Shown here: piece by piece, positions 55,039 through 64,000 of the stretch
Layout of the letters: every line of letters begins with the position of its first letter
How positions within the stretch are numbered: the first letter of the stretch is position 1
The notes under the pieces: model-generated
Database searches by the model: none
Seen by the model: the letters and a program-made list of their open reading frames with translations, nothing else
Told to the model about the DNA's origin: nothing
Origin: Streptomyces sp. NBC_00285
GTDB taxonomy: Bacteria; Actinomycetota; Actinomycetes; Streptomycetales; Streptomycetaceae
Direction: 5' to 3'
Assembly (NCBI RefSeq): GCF_036174265.1
Contig: NZ_CP108055.1
Coordinates: 5,642,001-5,706,000, forward strand
Length of the DNA stretch: 64,000 bases
Position numbers and translations under genes: made by a program

Positions 55039-57426
55039 TCAGGTGCGTAGCTTGTAGCCGAAGCCGCGGACCGTCTCGATCCGCTCTCGGCCGATCTTGG
55101 CGCGCAGCCGCATCACCTGGACGTCCACCACGTGGGTGTCGCCGACCCAGGCGTGGTCCCAGACCCGCTCCAGCAGGATCTCCCGGGTGAGCACCGTGCC
55201 GGGAGAGGCGGCGAACTCGCGCCACAGCTTCAGCTCGGTCGTGGTCAGGTGGAGGCGTTCCCCACTCCGGTACACCTCCAGCGACGCGGTGCAGTAGACC
55301 ACGTCGCCGAATCGGAACATGCCGGGCCGCTGGTCGTCGGCGGCCCGCACCTGGTGGCCGGGCTCCGCAGGGACGGGCGGGGTGCTCTCCTCGGGCTCGG
55401 TGCCACCGTCGGATTCGGCGGTCAGGGCGAAGTCGACGGCCCGGCCGGGGGTGTCGTGCGCCCTGCCTTCGGCGAAGGCCTTCGTGTATGCCGCCTCGCC
55501 CAGCGCGTCGATGACGGCCCGTTCGCACCGCGCGTGCTGCTCGGCCATCTGCGGCCCGAACGCGGAGAGCGAGCTGCCCGCGTCGCGCCACAGGACGTCC
55601 GCCGTACCAAGCAGCCGGGCGGCCCGCTCGTGGGTGCCGCCTTCGGCGGTGGCCCAGGCGAGCAGCCCCAGCATCGTGGCGACCATCGCGTGGTCGTCGA
55701 AACCCCGCATGCTCTCCAGCGCAGCCCTGACCAGGGTCTTGGTCCTCTCTCGGTCACCGCGGGCCCAGGCGTCGTGGCCCAGGGCCATCAGAGTCAGGGC
55801 CCGGCCCCACCGCTCGCCGCTCGCCTCGGAGGCGGCGACGACGCGTTCGCCGGTCTCCGTCGCCCGGGGATCGCCGGCGTACGTCTGGCCGCTGACCAGC
55901 GCGAGCCGCCAGGTGGTCGCCTCGTGCTCGTCACCCAGCGCCGTCGCGGCGGACAAGGCATTCTCGTACCGGCGGATGGCCTCCTCGAACTGCCCCCGGT
56001 AGTGCGCCGAGACGCCGCGCAGTCCGCTCGCCCTGTTCCGCACCCAAGCGTCACCCAACGACTCGCCCAGCGCGTCGGCCTCGTCCAGCCAGCCGTCGGC
56101 CGTCGCCAGGTCGCCTTGCGTCTGCGCCACCCAGGCGGCGGCGAGGAGCGCGCGGGCACGCTCGGGGCTGGGCTCGCGCGAGGCGGCGAACGCCCGCTCG
56201 AACTGGCGGCGCCCCTCGCTGAGGAAGCCGCCGGTGGACCAGTGCCAGCACAGCGAGGCGGCCAGGGCGAACCGGGCCCGCGGATCGCCGTCGTAGTCCA
56301 GGGCGGCCAGCAGATTGGCGTGCTCGGCGCGCAGTCGGGCCAGCTTCTCGGACTGGCCGGGCCCGTACCAGCTCTGGTCCACGCGTTGAGCGAGGGCGAG
56401 GAAGAAGTCGCGGTGGCGGCGGCGCAGTTCGTCCTGCTCGCCGGACTCCCTGAGCCGCTCCCGGCCGTACTCCCGGATGGTGGACAGCAGCCGGTAGCGC
56501 GGCAGACCGTCGACTGCGCAGGTCAGGACGACGGACTGGGCGACCAGCCGGTCGAGGAGGTCCAGCACCTCGGCCTCGTTGATGCCGTCGCCGGAGCAGA
56601 CGCTTTCGGCGGCCTCCAGGCTGAAGCCGCCTGCGAAGACCGTCAGGCGGTCCCACAGCAGCCGCTCGGCCGGGGTGCACAGCTCGTGGCTCCAGTCGAT
56701 CACCCCGCGCAGGGTGCGGTGGTGGACCGGGGCCGTCCGGCTGGCGCCGGTGAGCAGCGCGAAGCGGTTCTCCAGCCGTTCTGTGAGCTGCCCGACGGAC
56801 AGCGTGCGCAGCCGGGACGCGGCCAGCTCGATCGCCAGTGGCAGCCCGTCCAGGTCCGCGCACAGGCGGGAGAGCCCCGGCCGGTCGGCCTCATCGACCC
56901 GGAAGTCCGGCCGGACGGCGGTGGCACGGTCCAGCAGGAGCTCCACCGCCTCGGCCTCCGGAAGCGGCGCGACGGCGAACATCTGCTCGCCCCGGACGTC
57001 CAGGATGTGACGGCTGGTGGCGAGGATGCTCAGTCCGGGAGCGGCTGCCAGGAGCGTGGTGGCCAGTTCGGCGCAGGCGTCGATCAGGTGCTCACAGTTG
57101 TCGAGCACCAGCAGGGCTCGCCGTCCGGCCAGGTAGCCGGTGAGACGGTCCAGGTCGGGCACCCGCAGCGCGCCGGCCGCCCTGGCTATCACCGCTGAGG
57201 GGCCGCTCACCGGGGCGAGGTCCACCAGCCAGACCCCGTCCGGGAACGACTCCCGGGCCGCGGCGGACACCTCCAGTGCCAGCCGTGTCTTGCCCACACC
57301 GCCCATGCCGGTGAGCGTCACCAACCGCCGTGTCCGGAGCAGGCGGCGGATCTCGGCGATCTCTTGCCGCCTGCCCACGAAAGTGGTCAAGGGGGAGGGC
57401 AGATTCCCGTGCTCGGTGGCGGTCAT
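55039..57426 (-). CDS. STAND ATPase with C-terminal OmpR-type DNA-binding domain
   Basis: 795-residue regulator. NB-ARC-type ATPase at about 15-300: FVGRRQEIAEIRRLL, Walker A GMGGVGKTRLAL, Walker B ALLVLDNCEHL, LATSRH. A winged-helix and TPR-like helical region follow (about 300-640). The C-terminal domain (about 700-795) is a Trans_Reg_C winged helix (TTTELKLWREFAASPGTVL, DVQVMRLRAKIG, VRGFGYKLRT). SARP regulators have this DNA-binding domain at the N terminus; here the order is reversed. ATG at 57426; the frame is open upstream to 57855. Confidence 0.85.
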   Translation of the reverse strand: MTATEHGNLPSPLTTFVGRRQEIAEIRRLLRTRRLVTLTGMGGVGKTRLALEVSAAARESFPDGVWLVDLAPVSGPSAVIARAAGALRVPDLDRLTGYLAGRRALLVLDNCEHLIDACAELATTLLAAAPGLSILATSRHILDVRGEQMFAVAPLPEAEAVELLLDRATAVRPDFRVDEADRPGLSRLCADLDGLPLAIELAASRLRTLSVGQLTERLENRFALLTGASRTAPVHHRTLRGVIDWSHELCTPAERLLWDRLTVFAGGFSLEAAESVCSGDGINEAEVLDLLDRLVAQSVVLTCAVDGLPRYRLLSTIREYGRERLRESGEQDELRRRHRDFFLALAQRVDQSWYGPGQSEKLARLRAEHANLLAALDYDGDPRARFALAASLCWHWSTGGFLSEGRRQFERAFAASREPSPERARALLAAAWVAQTQGDLATADGWLDEADALGESLGDAWVRNRASGLRGVSAHYRGQFEEAIRRYENALSAATALGDEHEATTWRLALVSGQTYAGDPRATETGERVVAASEASGERWGRALTLMALGHDAWARGDRERTKTLVRAALESMRGFDDHAMVATMLGLLAWATAEGGTHERAARLLGTADVLWRDAGSSLSAFGPQMAEQHARCERAVIDALGEAAYTKAFAEGRAHDTPGRAVDFALTAESDGGTEPEESTPPVPAEPGHQVRAADDQRPGMFRFGDVVYCTASLEVYRSGERLHLTTTELKLWREFAASPGTVLTREILLERVWDHAWVGDTHVVDVQVMRLRAKIGRERIETVRGFGYKLRT

Positions 57427-57559
57427 CCGGTTCTCTTTCTTGAGCGCGGGTCGGCACCGGTCCACACCGGGCTGTCCGGGCAGTACGGGAAGAGGTGGCT
57501 CAGGTGGGCGCGCCTCGCCTTGCGCCCGGGTCGGCCCGTCGGGCTGTCCCTCGGCCGCC

Positions 57560-57855
57560 GCCACCGGTACCTCCATTGATCCGGCCGGGGGCACCTTGTG
57601 CTGACAGGAGACACTGAGCACCGAGCAGATCTGCCCGGCCCGCATGATGCGCACGACGTGCCCGTCGCAGTTCTGGCACGCGGGGCGGCTCAGCAGCGGC
57701 AGTACGACTCGCCCGTGCGCCACGTTGAGCACGAAATCGTGGCCGGCGACGCTGTCGACCTCGGTGTGGTCATCTCGAAGGCCGGCTCCCAGCCGTGCCC
57801 GCAACGCGTGCAGACGAAGGAGTACGACTCGTTGACGACGGCGCTCGCGCCGCAA
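57560..57855 (-). pseudogene. Frameshifted zinc-ribbon protein
   Basis: One frame reads VVNESYSFVCTRCGHGWEPAFE, and after a shift another reads DHTEVDSVAGHDFVLNVAHG then RPACQNCDGHVVRIMRAGQ. Together they match a small Streptomyces protein with two CxxC knuckles. As it stands the reading frame is broken and has no ordinary start codon in the first frame. The second frame continues open into the STAND-OmpR gene. Confidence 0.6.
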
Positions 57856-58642
57856 AAGCGAACCTATCCTACGATTTCACTCATGTCGCTCCTGTGGTCC
57901 GCTGGTGGGCCGGTGGAGTCCCGCCACTCAGTGGACGTCTCCTCCGGGGCAAATGCACTCGATCTGCGCATTATTGAAGCCGATTTTTGCGTTTCTTGCC
58001 CCACGGCCCGGGAAACTTTGCCCATGCGTGGGGTGCACGCTCAGACAACATGCGACCTGCTCAGACGGGGTGTGAGCCGCTTCGCAACATCCCGGCGGCA
58101 GCGGTCACGGGCCCCGGCGTTCTTGGCCGCCACCACCGCAAAGCACCGCTGCTGACCGTAGTTGTCCGCCCTCACGGGCACGCTGTGGGCACGGCCTTCG
58201 GGGCGGAGCAGGAGAAGCCGCGGGCGGGCCGGAAGAGCCGTCGCTGTTTCCGGGCATCGTGATGGTCGGAACACGTCATCGCGCATGCGACCTTTTGCGC
58301 CGGTCGGGCGACTTCCGCGGCTACCAGCCGGTTGTCCGACCGTCGAATGGGAGCGCTTCGGACCGGTGTTCGCAGCGCGGGCGTTCCCGCCGAGGCGGGA
58401 GGGGGCGAGCGACGGCAGCGGGAGCTGTGCTCCGGCGTCGTGCGCTGCGCAGGTGGACGGCTCGCGGGACCGGTCCCGGATGCTCGTCCTAGCATCGGAC
58501 ATCAGCTGCGGGCAGCACCCACGACCGGCCTCCATCGGAGTCAAGTGCCTCGCGTGCAACCAACGATTCAGGTCCGGTACGCGCAAGCCCGCCCGGTCTT
58601 CATTACCGATGCGGTGTGTGCTGGAGACACCGGTGAAGGGGG
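57856..58642. other. Intergenic region, no supported gene
   Basis: 787 bp with several open frames on both strands but none with recognisable protein content, ribosome site and codon bias together. Holds the promoter of the 58643 gene. Confidence 0.5.
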
Positions 58643-59095
58643 ATGACCGTGGGGCAGGTACGCGAGGGTGCACGGTTGGCGGCTTGGGCCGTCAGCGGGG
58701 TCATCGGCCTGGCGGTGTTGTACGTGATCGGGGTGTTCGCCTTCGGCGGCGCGGAGTGGATCACCGCCCACTTCCGCGGTGAGGCGGACAAGCGCCAGAA
58801 CACCGTCGGCTCGGGCGAGTTCCGTCAGGCCACGTACGAGGAGTTCTTCGATCTGTGCGAGGCCGTGCAGAACGCCGAAGGGACGATCCAAGCGCTCCAG
58901 GAGGAGCGGGTGGCCGCTTCGGACACCCGCACGACGCAGATCGATCAGTCGATCACCGCTCTGAAGGCCATGCGGATCGAGTCGGTCAACGCCTACAACT
59001 CGAAGGCCGCCCAGGAGCACCGCGCACCCTTCCGCGACAAGGACCTGCCGTACCGGCTGGATGCCACCGCCGAGCGCACCACGTGCACCAACTGA
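58643..59095 (+). CDS. Small membrane protein with coiled coil
   Basis: 150-residue protein. One membrane segment (about 13-36, AAWAVSGVIGLAVLYVIGVF) and an extracytoplasmic helical domain with a coiled-coil-like stretch (about 65-110, DLCEAVQNAEGTIQALQEER). Function unknown. ATG at 58643 after GAAGGGGG. It lies 33 bp before a lipoprotein gene in the same direction; the two probably act together. Confidence 0.75.
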   Translation: MTVGQVREGARLAAWAVSGVIGLAVLYVIGVFAFGGAEWITAHFRGEADKRQNTVGSGEFRQATYEEFFDLCEAVQNAEGTIQALQEERVAASDTRTTQIDQSITALKAMRIESVNAYNSKAAQEHRAPFRDKDLPYRLDATAERTTCTN

Positions 59096-59128
59096 TCCCA
59101 TCTCATTCCGGGAAGAGGGCAGCACCGC

Positions 59129-59692
59129 ATGAAGAAGTTCGCACGCATGGCCCTGGCCACCGTAGTCGCGCTCGTTGTGGGCCTTGCCCTGACGTCCTGC
59201 ACCGACTCCAGCCAGGACAAGGAGAACAAGGCCAAGCAGGACAACTACGACCACCTCGTGGCCCAGCAGCCGGCGGGCCGCATGGAGTACTCGCCGACCC
59301 GCGAAGCGATCAACCAGTGGATCAGGACGTGGGGGAAGCGGGGCAAACTCTCGTACGTCTACATCCAGAACGCCAACGGCGAGTACGGGTACTTCATCAT
59401 GAAGGGCCTGCCGGTTCCGCGCTGCAAGATGCTCACTCCGACGGAGAGGGTGGAGTCCTCCTCCAACGGCGTCGCAGTCCTCGCGCAGCCCGGCATGGAC
59501 GGCACGTATTCGTCGGGTTCCACCTGCAACGCCTACTACGGTTTCGACGCCACGACGGGCGCGTACATGGAGTTCACGGTTGGCACGAACCAGTCGTTCT
59601 TCCTGTTCGACAAGCCCATGACGATGCCGGCGTACGCCAGTGCCAAGCAATTGGGGCCGACCTCGGTGAAGGACGTCGGGCAGCAACCATGA
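59129..59692 (+). CDS. Lipoprotein of unknown function
   Basis: 187-residue lipoprotein, lipobox LTSC (Cys24). The mature part is a mixed alpha/beta domain (YSPTREAINQWIRTWGKRGK, YVYIQNANGEYGYFIMKGLP). Similar proteins occur as partners of small coiled-coil membrane proteins in Streptomyces and actinophages, as I recall; not verified. Likely cotranscribed with 58643-59095. Confidence 0.75.
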   Translation: MKKFARMALATVVALVVGLALTSCTDSSQDKENKAKQDNYDHLVAQQPAGRMEYSPTREAINQWIRTWGKRGKLSYVYIQNANGEYGYFIMKGLPVPRCKMLTPTERVESSSNGVAVLAQPGMDGTYSSGSTCNAYYGFDATTGAYMEFTVGTNQSFFLFDKPMTMPAYASAKQLGPTSVKDVGQQP

Positions 59693-59696
59693 GCGG

Positions 59697-59729
59697 TCGG
59701 GGGCCGGTTGGAAGAGTTCCGGCCCCCGA
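59697..59729. terminator. Terminator between lipoprotein and kinase genes
   Basis: 11-bp stem (59697-59707 with 59719-59729) and an 11-nt loop after the lipoprotein stop, in the convergent gap. Confidence 0.65.
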
Positions 59730-59774
59730 GTCCCGTCAGGCGGCTTCGATGGCGCCGGTGATCTTTCGGGTGAG

Positions 59775-61670
59775 TCAGTACGCCGACTTCAGCGTTCCGC
59801 CGGGGAGTTTCTTCCCGTCCTCCCGGGCCACGCTGCACAGCACCCACCGGTACCCGGCGTCCCACTCCTCGTTCGAGGAGTACCAGCCCCACATCTCGTG
59901 TCCCCGGCCGCGGGCCCAGTTGACGCCGTATTTCTCGTCGCAGAGGTCGTTCGTGTCGACGCTGTCCCTGGAGCCGTCGCCCGAGGCCCAGACCCAGCCC
60001 ACCATCTGCTCGGAGTGCGGCCCGTCGCAGTTCACCAGGGTGGTGGTGTACGTGCCGTCCTCGTCCTTCGCGGAGTCGATGCAGTCACCCGGGCTCAGCT
60101 GCGTGACGGACAGCTTGTTGCCGAACTTGCGGAAGTCGCCGAGCGGCCCGCCCGCGGTGGCGTGCTTCAGGAAGAGCAGGCAGGCCGAGGGCGGCGGTTC
60201 GCTCTGCCCGGTGCCGGGCGTGAGGACGTACAGCACCGGGTCGGCCATGGTGGCCCGGAGCTTGGCGGTGCGCCGGGTGCACTCGTCCCGGGCCGCCCGC
60301 GCACCGTCGGCTGTGACGGTCGTGATGACCTGGCCCTCGGGATCGTCGTCGTAGCAGTCGACGAGCTTCACCTTGGGCAACCCCTTGAACTCCCCCTCCT
60401 TCCAGTCGGCGTCGACGCACTGTCCCGGCGTGAGTTCGTCGCGCAGCCCCGCCTGCAGGCTGTACGGGTACGCGTTGCGGGTGACGGTCGGGGAAGGGCT
60501 CGCGCCCACCTTCGTGCCGGCCTTCGGAGCCTTCGCCCCGGTCCTCTCCGCTGAGTACGTGGTGGCGCCCAGTGCGAATCCGCCGGCCGCCGTCAGCACG
60601 GCAACGAGCGTCAGCAGTACGGACGTTCGGCGGCCGGGCACTCGACGAGCGGTGCCGCCCGAGGCGCTCCCGGAGCCGGTCGCGGCGGCGGAATCGGCCC
60701 CGGAACCGGCGGTGGAGTCGGCCCCGGAACCGGCGGTGGAGTCGGCCCTCTCCCCGGCGGTTCCGGGAAGCGCGGGCAGCGGCGTACGGGGAGTCCCGGT
60801 TCCCCCGGTTCTCCCTGTTCCCCCGGCCTCCGCGAGCAGCTCACGCGCTCGCTCCACCCCCATCCGCTCCGCCGGATCCTTGGCCAGCAGCCCCATGATC
60901 ACGCGGCTCAGCGGGTCGCTCGCCCGCTGAGGTACGGCGGGTTCCGCGGTCAGCGCCGCCATGAGGGAGGCGTCGAGCGTGTCCCGCTCGAAGGGGGAGG
61001 CGCCCTCGACGGCGAAGTAGAGAGTGGCACCGATCGAGAACAGGTCGGTCGCCTCCGTCGCTTCGCCGCCGGACAGTCGCTCCGGCGCCAGGTAGCCCGG
61101 GGTGCCCACCACCATGCCGCTCCGGGTGACCCGGGTCTCCCGGGGCCACAGCGAGATGCCGTAGTCCGTGAGCAGGACCCGTCGATCGGCGGCGCCGGAC
61201 GGGTCCGGCGCCAACAGGACGTTGGAGGGCTTCACGTCCCGGTGGATGATGCCCAGCCGGTGCCCGGCGGACAGCGCGTCGAGGGTGGCCGCCCCGATCC
61301 CGGCCACCTCCTCGCTCGGCAGCGGCCCGCGGTCCTCCACCACGGCCCGCAGATCCCGGGTGCCGGGCAGGTACTCCATCACGATCCACGGGCGGTCGTC
61401 GGCCTCCACCACGTCGTACACCGTGATCACGTTCGGGTGCTCGCGCAGCTGCGCCGCCTTCAGCGCCTCCCTGCGCCCGCGGTGGACAGGGTCGTCGCCG
61501 GGTCCGTCCGACTCGTACGGAACGGCGATCTCCTTGACCGCGACCCGGACCTGGAGGTCCTCGTCCTCGGCCAGCCACACATGTCCGCCACCGCCGGAAC
61601 CCAGCCGCTCCTGGAGCCGGTACCGCCCGGCGATGATCCCGCCGAGGCCACGCTCCGCGCCGCCGCTCAC
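59775..61670 (-). CDS. Membrane serine/threonine protein kinase
   Basis: 631 residues. Kinase domain about 14-285: Gly loop LGSGGGGHVW, Lys46, catalytic HRDVKPSN (Asp145), and DYG (169-171) instead of DFG. A juxtamembrane linker with ADSTAGSG repeats (about 310-340) leads to a membrane segment (about 350-372) and an extracellular part with Cys-containing repeats (LTPGQCVDADW, LSPGDCIDSAK), the septum formation-like DUF4190 type region often found on such kinases. It overlaps the upstream gene by 4 bp. Confidence 0.9.
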   Translation of the reverse strand: MSGGAERGLGGIIAGRYRLQERLGSGGGGHVWLAEDEDLQVRVAVKEIAVPYESDGPGDDPVHRGRREALKAAQLREHPNVITVYDVVEADDRPWIVMEYLPGTRDLRAVVEDRGPLPSEEVAGIGAATLDALSAGHRLGIIHRDVKPSNVLLAPDPSGAADRRVLLTDYGISLWPRETRVTRSGMVVGTPGYLAPERLSGGEATEATDLFSIGATLYFAVEGASPFERDTLDASLMAALTAEPAVPQRASDPLSRVIMGLLAKDPAERMGVERARELLAEAGGTGRTGGTGTPRTPLPALPGTAGERADSTAGSGADSTAGSGADSAAATGSGSASGGTARRVPGRRTSVLLTLVAVLTAAGGFALGATTYSAERTGAKAPKAGTKVGASPSPTVTRNAYPYSLQAGLRDELTPGQCVDADWKEGEFKGLPKVKLVDCYDDDPEGQVITTVTADGARAARDECTRRTAKLRATMADPVLYVLTPGTGQSEPPPSACLLFLKHATAGGPLGDFRKFGNKLSVTQLSPGDCIDSAKDEDGTYTTTLVNCDGPHSEQMVGWVWASGDGSRDSVDTNDLCDEKYGVNWARGRGHEMWGWYSSNEEWDAGYRWVLCSVAREDGKKLPGGTLKSAY

Positions 61671-63094
61671 CGGACGACCAGCGGGCGGAAGGCGGACCGT
61701 ACATCGGACTTGGAGGGGTCGACGTACACCGAGACCGTGGTCTCCGCGGTGTAGATGGTCGCGGGGCAGCTCGTACCGCTGATCTGGATCTTGCGGTTGG
61801 CGACCAGTCTGCCGGTGCGCAGCTCGTAGACCTTCACCGGGATCTCGATCTTGTGGAAGCTCACGTACCCGACGTTGTCGGTGGACTCGCTCCGGTACGG
61901 GCAGGTCTCGACGGAATCCCCGGAGGCGCCCTCACCCATGCAGACCACCAGCACCGCGTCGGTGGCATCCCCCGCCTTCCAGGAGCCGGGGAACCGCTTC
62001 GGGTAGTCGGACGTGGTGCCGTACTGGTCGGAGGTATAGAACAGCGCGGGGTTGGTGCCCTTGCCCATGGGCTTGGCACCGCTGTACTGCGCCGGGTTCG
62101 AGCAGTACTCGGGCTGTGTACCGGTCTCCGAATGGAGCAGGCCGCGGACGTTCGCCAACTCGATGCTCAGCGTGGCCTTCCTGGCTCCCTTCCGGGCCCG
62201 GTCCGCGAGGCCGCTGCCGGGATACCGGCTGAGCAGACGGTCGTAGTCCGTGCGCGCCTCCTCCCAGTCGCCGTCCGCCAGGAGGTCGTCACCGCACCCG
62301 ACGAGTGCCGCGGGCTCGGTCCTCCCGGCGGCGTCGGCGGTCCGTTCCAGTAGGTCGTGGCTCCACTTCCGGTCGCGGAGCCAGTCGGTGACGGTCGCGG
62401 TGTCGCAGGGGTCCTTGGCGGGCAGCCCGCCGAGGAATCCGTTCAAGGTCGCTTCGGCCGTCTTCTCGTTGCCGTCCTCGGCCAGTACGGAAGCGAGTGT
62501 GTCGAAGCCTTCCGTCAGGGCTTCGGTGTCGCCCGTCAGCGCCGTGCTCAGCTCGGCCCCGGCCGTCCGCAGCCGGTCGCACGCCGCCACGGCCTCGTCA
62601 CCGCGGGCGGTGAGCGGGGCGTCGGCGAGGCGGGGCCCGAACCACACGCGGTCCTGGGCGTCCGACACCCGTGCGCAGTCGCCGCTCTCGCGTGCCTCGG
62701 TGACGCTCCGGCCGATCCTGGACGCGTCGAAGCGCAGCAGCCCCACCGCCAGCAGCACCGGCAGCGTGATGCCGAGCGCGACCAGACGCTGTCTGCGCAC
62801 GGCCCCCCGGCTGCCGCCGCCTCCGCGTGCCAGGAACCACCCATGGGCGACGACGGCCGCCCACCACCCGAGCAAGGCCACCTCGTACGACGGCGAGGTG
62901 GTCGTGACCAGCCGCCACACGAGCACGGTCGTGCCGGCCACGGCGGCGAGGGCGAGCCCGCGCCGCCGCAGCATCAGATAGCCGACACCGAGCAGCGAGG
63001 CATTGCCCAGGGCGACGGCCATCGGGTCGGGCGCCCTGGGCTCGTCGGGCGCGGAACTCGGCATGGTGGGCAGGGCGTACGTCGGGTCGCTCAT
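61667..63094 (-). CDS. Membrane protein coupled to kinase
   Basis: 475-residue protein. Four membrane segments in the first 125 residues (about 30-125), then a large extracytoplasmic domain with a helical TPR-like part (DWEEARTDYDRLLSRYPGSG) and a C-terminal beta domain (CPYRSESTDNVGYVSFHKIE). Function unknown. Its stop overlaps the kinase start by 4 bp, so the two are translated together; it may be the input or substrate of the kinase. ATG at 63094. Confidence 0.8.
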   Translation of the reverse strand: MSDPTYALPTMPSSAPDEPRAPDPMAVALGNASLLGVGYLMLRRRGLALAAVAGTTVLVWRLVTTTSPSYEVALLGWWAAVVAHGWFLARGGGGSRGAVRRQRLVALGITLPVLLAVGLLRFDASRIGRSVTEARESGDCARVSDAQDRVWFGPRLADAPLTARGDEAVAACDRLRTAGAELSTALTGDTEALTEGFDTLASVLAEDGNEKTAEATLNGFLGGLPAKDPCDTATVTDWLRDRKWSHDLLERTADAAGRTEPAALVGCGDDLLADGDWEEARTDYDRLLSRYPGSGLADRARKGARKATLSIELANVRGLLHSETGTQPEYCSNPAQYSGAKPMGKGTNPALFYTSDQYGTTSDYPKRFPGSWKAGDATDAVLVVCMGEGASGDSVETCPYRSESTDNVGYVSFHKIEIPVKVYELRTGRLVANRKIQISGTSCPATIYTAETTVSVYVDPSKSDVRSAFRPLVVR

Positions 63095-63310
63095 CCTGAT
63101 CTCCCCCGGTCTCGGTCACGAACAGGTCTGGTGCGCGCATGGTGCGGCGCCGTTCCCGGGAGGGGTCCCGGGCGGACCGTGAACCGGCCGTGCTGTGGGG
63201 GTTGTGGGAGGGTCCGCCCGAAGTCCGGTGAAAGAGATCACCGCCAGGTGCGGGCTGAGTACACTCCGTCGTCTGGCAGGACCGTCGGCGGTGGGGCGAG
63301 GAGTGGGGCG

Positions 63311-64000
63311 GTGCTGGTGACGCCGGAGGCCGGGGACAGGATCGCCGGCCGGTACCTCTTGCGGGAGCCCATCGGCAGAGGCGGGATGGGCGTCGTCTGG
63401 CTGGCCTGGGACGAGCGGCTCGAACGACGGGTCGCGGTCAAGTGCGCACGCCTGGACGACGATCGGGCCGCGCGACGGCTCATGGGCGAGGCGCGCAACG
63501 CCGGGCGGCTGCACCACCCGAACATCGTGGGCGTCTTCGACTTCGTCGACGAGGGTGCCACCTGCTGGATCATCATGGAGTACGTCCCCTCGCGCAGCCT
63601 CGCGCAGATCCTGACGGAGAGCGGTCCGCTCACGCCCGAGGCGGCCGGGTCGATCGGCTGCCAGATCGCGGCCGCGCTGGCGAAGTCCCACCACGAGGGC
63701 GTGGTGCACGGCGATGTGACACCGGAGAACATCCTCGTCACCGACGAAGGCGTCGCGAGACTGACCGACTTCGGGATCTCGCGGGCCCTGTGGAGCGACG
63801 TCACCCACAGCGGGACGGGCAGTGTGGGCGGAAAACCCCGGTATCTGGCCCCGGAGTTGGCCAAGGGGCTGCCCGCGGGCGAGAAGTCCGACGTGTTCTC
63901 CCTGGGCGCCTCCCTGTACATGGCGGTCGAGGGCCGGTCGCCGTACGGCGAGGTCGAACACCCCATGGCCTACCTGGCCCGGGCCGTCGAGGGACACATC
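63311..64000 (+). CDS. Serine/threonine protein kinase, 3' end outside window
   Basis: First 230 residues of a protein kinase. Gly loop IGRGGMGVVW, Lys44, catalytic loop HGDVTPEN (Arg of HRD replaced by Gly, catalytic Asp135 kept), DFG in LTDFGIS, and APE in YLAPELAKG. GTG at 63311 lies 7 bp after AGGAG. It diverges from the 61667 gene over 216 bp. Non-RD kinases of this type usually do not depend on activation-loop phosphorylation. Confidence 0.9.
   Translation, partial: MLVTPEAGDRIAGRYLLREPIGRGGMGVVWLAWDERLERRVAVKCARLDDDRAARRLMGEARNAGRLHHPNIVGVFDFVDEGATCWIIMEYVPSRSLAQILTESGPLTPEAAGSIGCQIAAALAKSHHEGVVHGDVTPENILVTDEGVARLTDFGISRALWSDVTHSGTGSVGGKPRYLAPELAKGLPAGEKSDVFSLGASLYMAVEGRSPYGEVEHPMAYLARAVEGHI

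Overview
The window is chromosomal DNA from a high-GC actinomycete, almost certainly a Streptomyces. The evidence is the strong third-position G/C bias, the GTG and TTG starts behind AGGAGG-like sites, a whiE-type spore-pigment polyketide cluster, class F sortases, SpoIIE-type phosphatases, DUF4232 and DUF5990 proteins, and a kdpFABC potassium operon flanked by APC transporters. No intact tRNA, no rRNA and no CRISPR array was seen.

Layout. 1-11.6 kb: the end of a sortase gene, a membrane protein, a PAS/GAF/SpoIIE/HATPase signalling protein, a cold-shock protein plus DEAD-box helicase operon, a PAP2 phosphatase, and a membrane-anchored XRE regulator. 11.6-14.8 kb: a MerR-like regulator and a second, paralogous csp-helicase module. 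15-17.8 kb: DUF5990, a polysaccharide deacetylase and a secreted beta-helix protein. 17.8-27.8 kb: a spore-pigment type II polyketide cluster (O-methyltransferase, TcmI-like cyclase, aromatase, ACP, CLF, KS, cupin, SchA/CurD-like protein, FAD hydroxylase), interrupted by a sortase and its likely surface substrate. 28-30 kb: an esterase and a small membrane protein. 30-40 kb: a potassium block with two APC-type transporters, a tiny membrane peptide overlapping kdpF, kdpABC and an orphan KdpE. 40-48.9 kb: secreted enzymes and binding proteins (GH43/CBM42 arabinofuranosidase, tachylectin-like proteins, an Ig-like propeller protein), a TrmB/LuxR-type regulator and a secreted peptide with DAGWQ repeats.

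48.9-58.6 kb is a plasticity zone. It holds a vapBC toxin-antitoxin pair between two copies of a tRNA-Gly 3' fragment, IS110 and ISAs1 debris, an N-terminal regulator fragment, a WD40-less STAND NTPase, a secreted RNase with a broken inverted copy, a STAND ATPase with a C-terminal OmpR-type DNA-binding domain, and a frameshifted zinc-ribbon relic. 58.6-64 kb: two small unknown envelope proteins and two serine/threonine kinases, one in a two-gene operon and one running off the window.

The most notable observation is a shared operator-like pattern. 11-bp direct repeats of the form CGTMARG occur in pairs, and pairs of pairs are placed at offsets 0/11/32/43. The pattern lies in front of kdpF, the KimA-like transporter gene and the small membrane protein gene at 30048, with one further pair in the divergent promoter region. 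It suggests one OmpR-family regulator, plausibly the local KdpE, controlling the whole potassium block.
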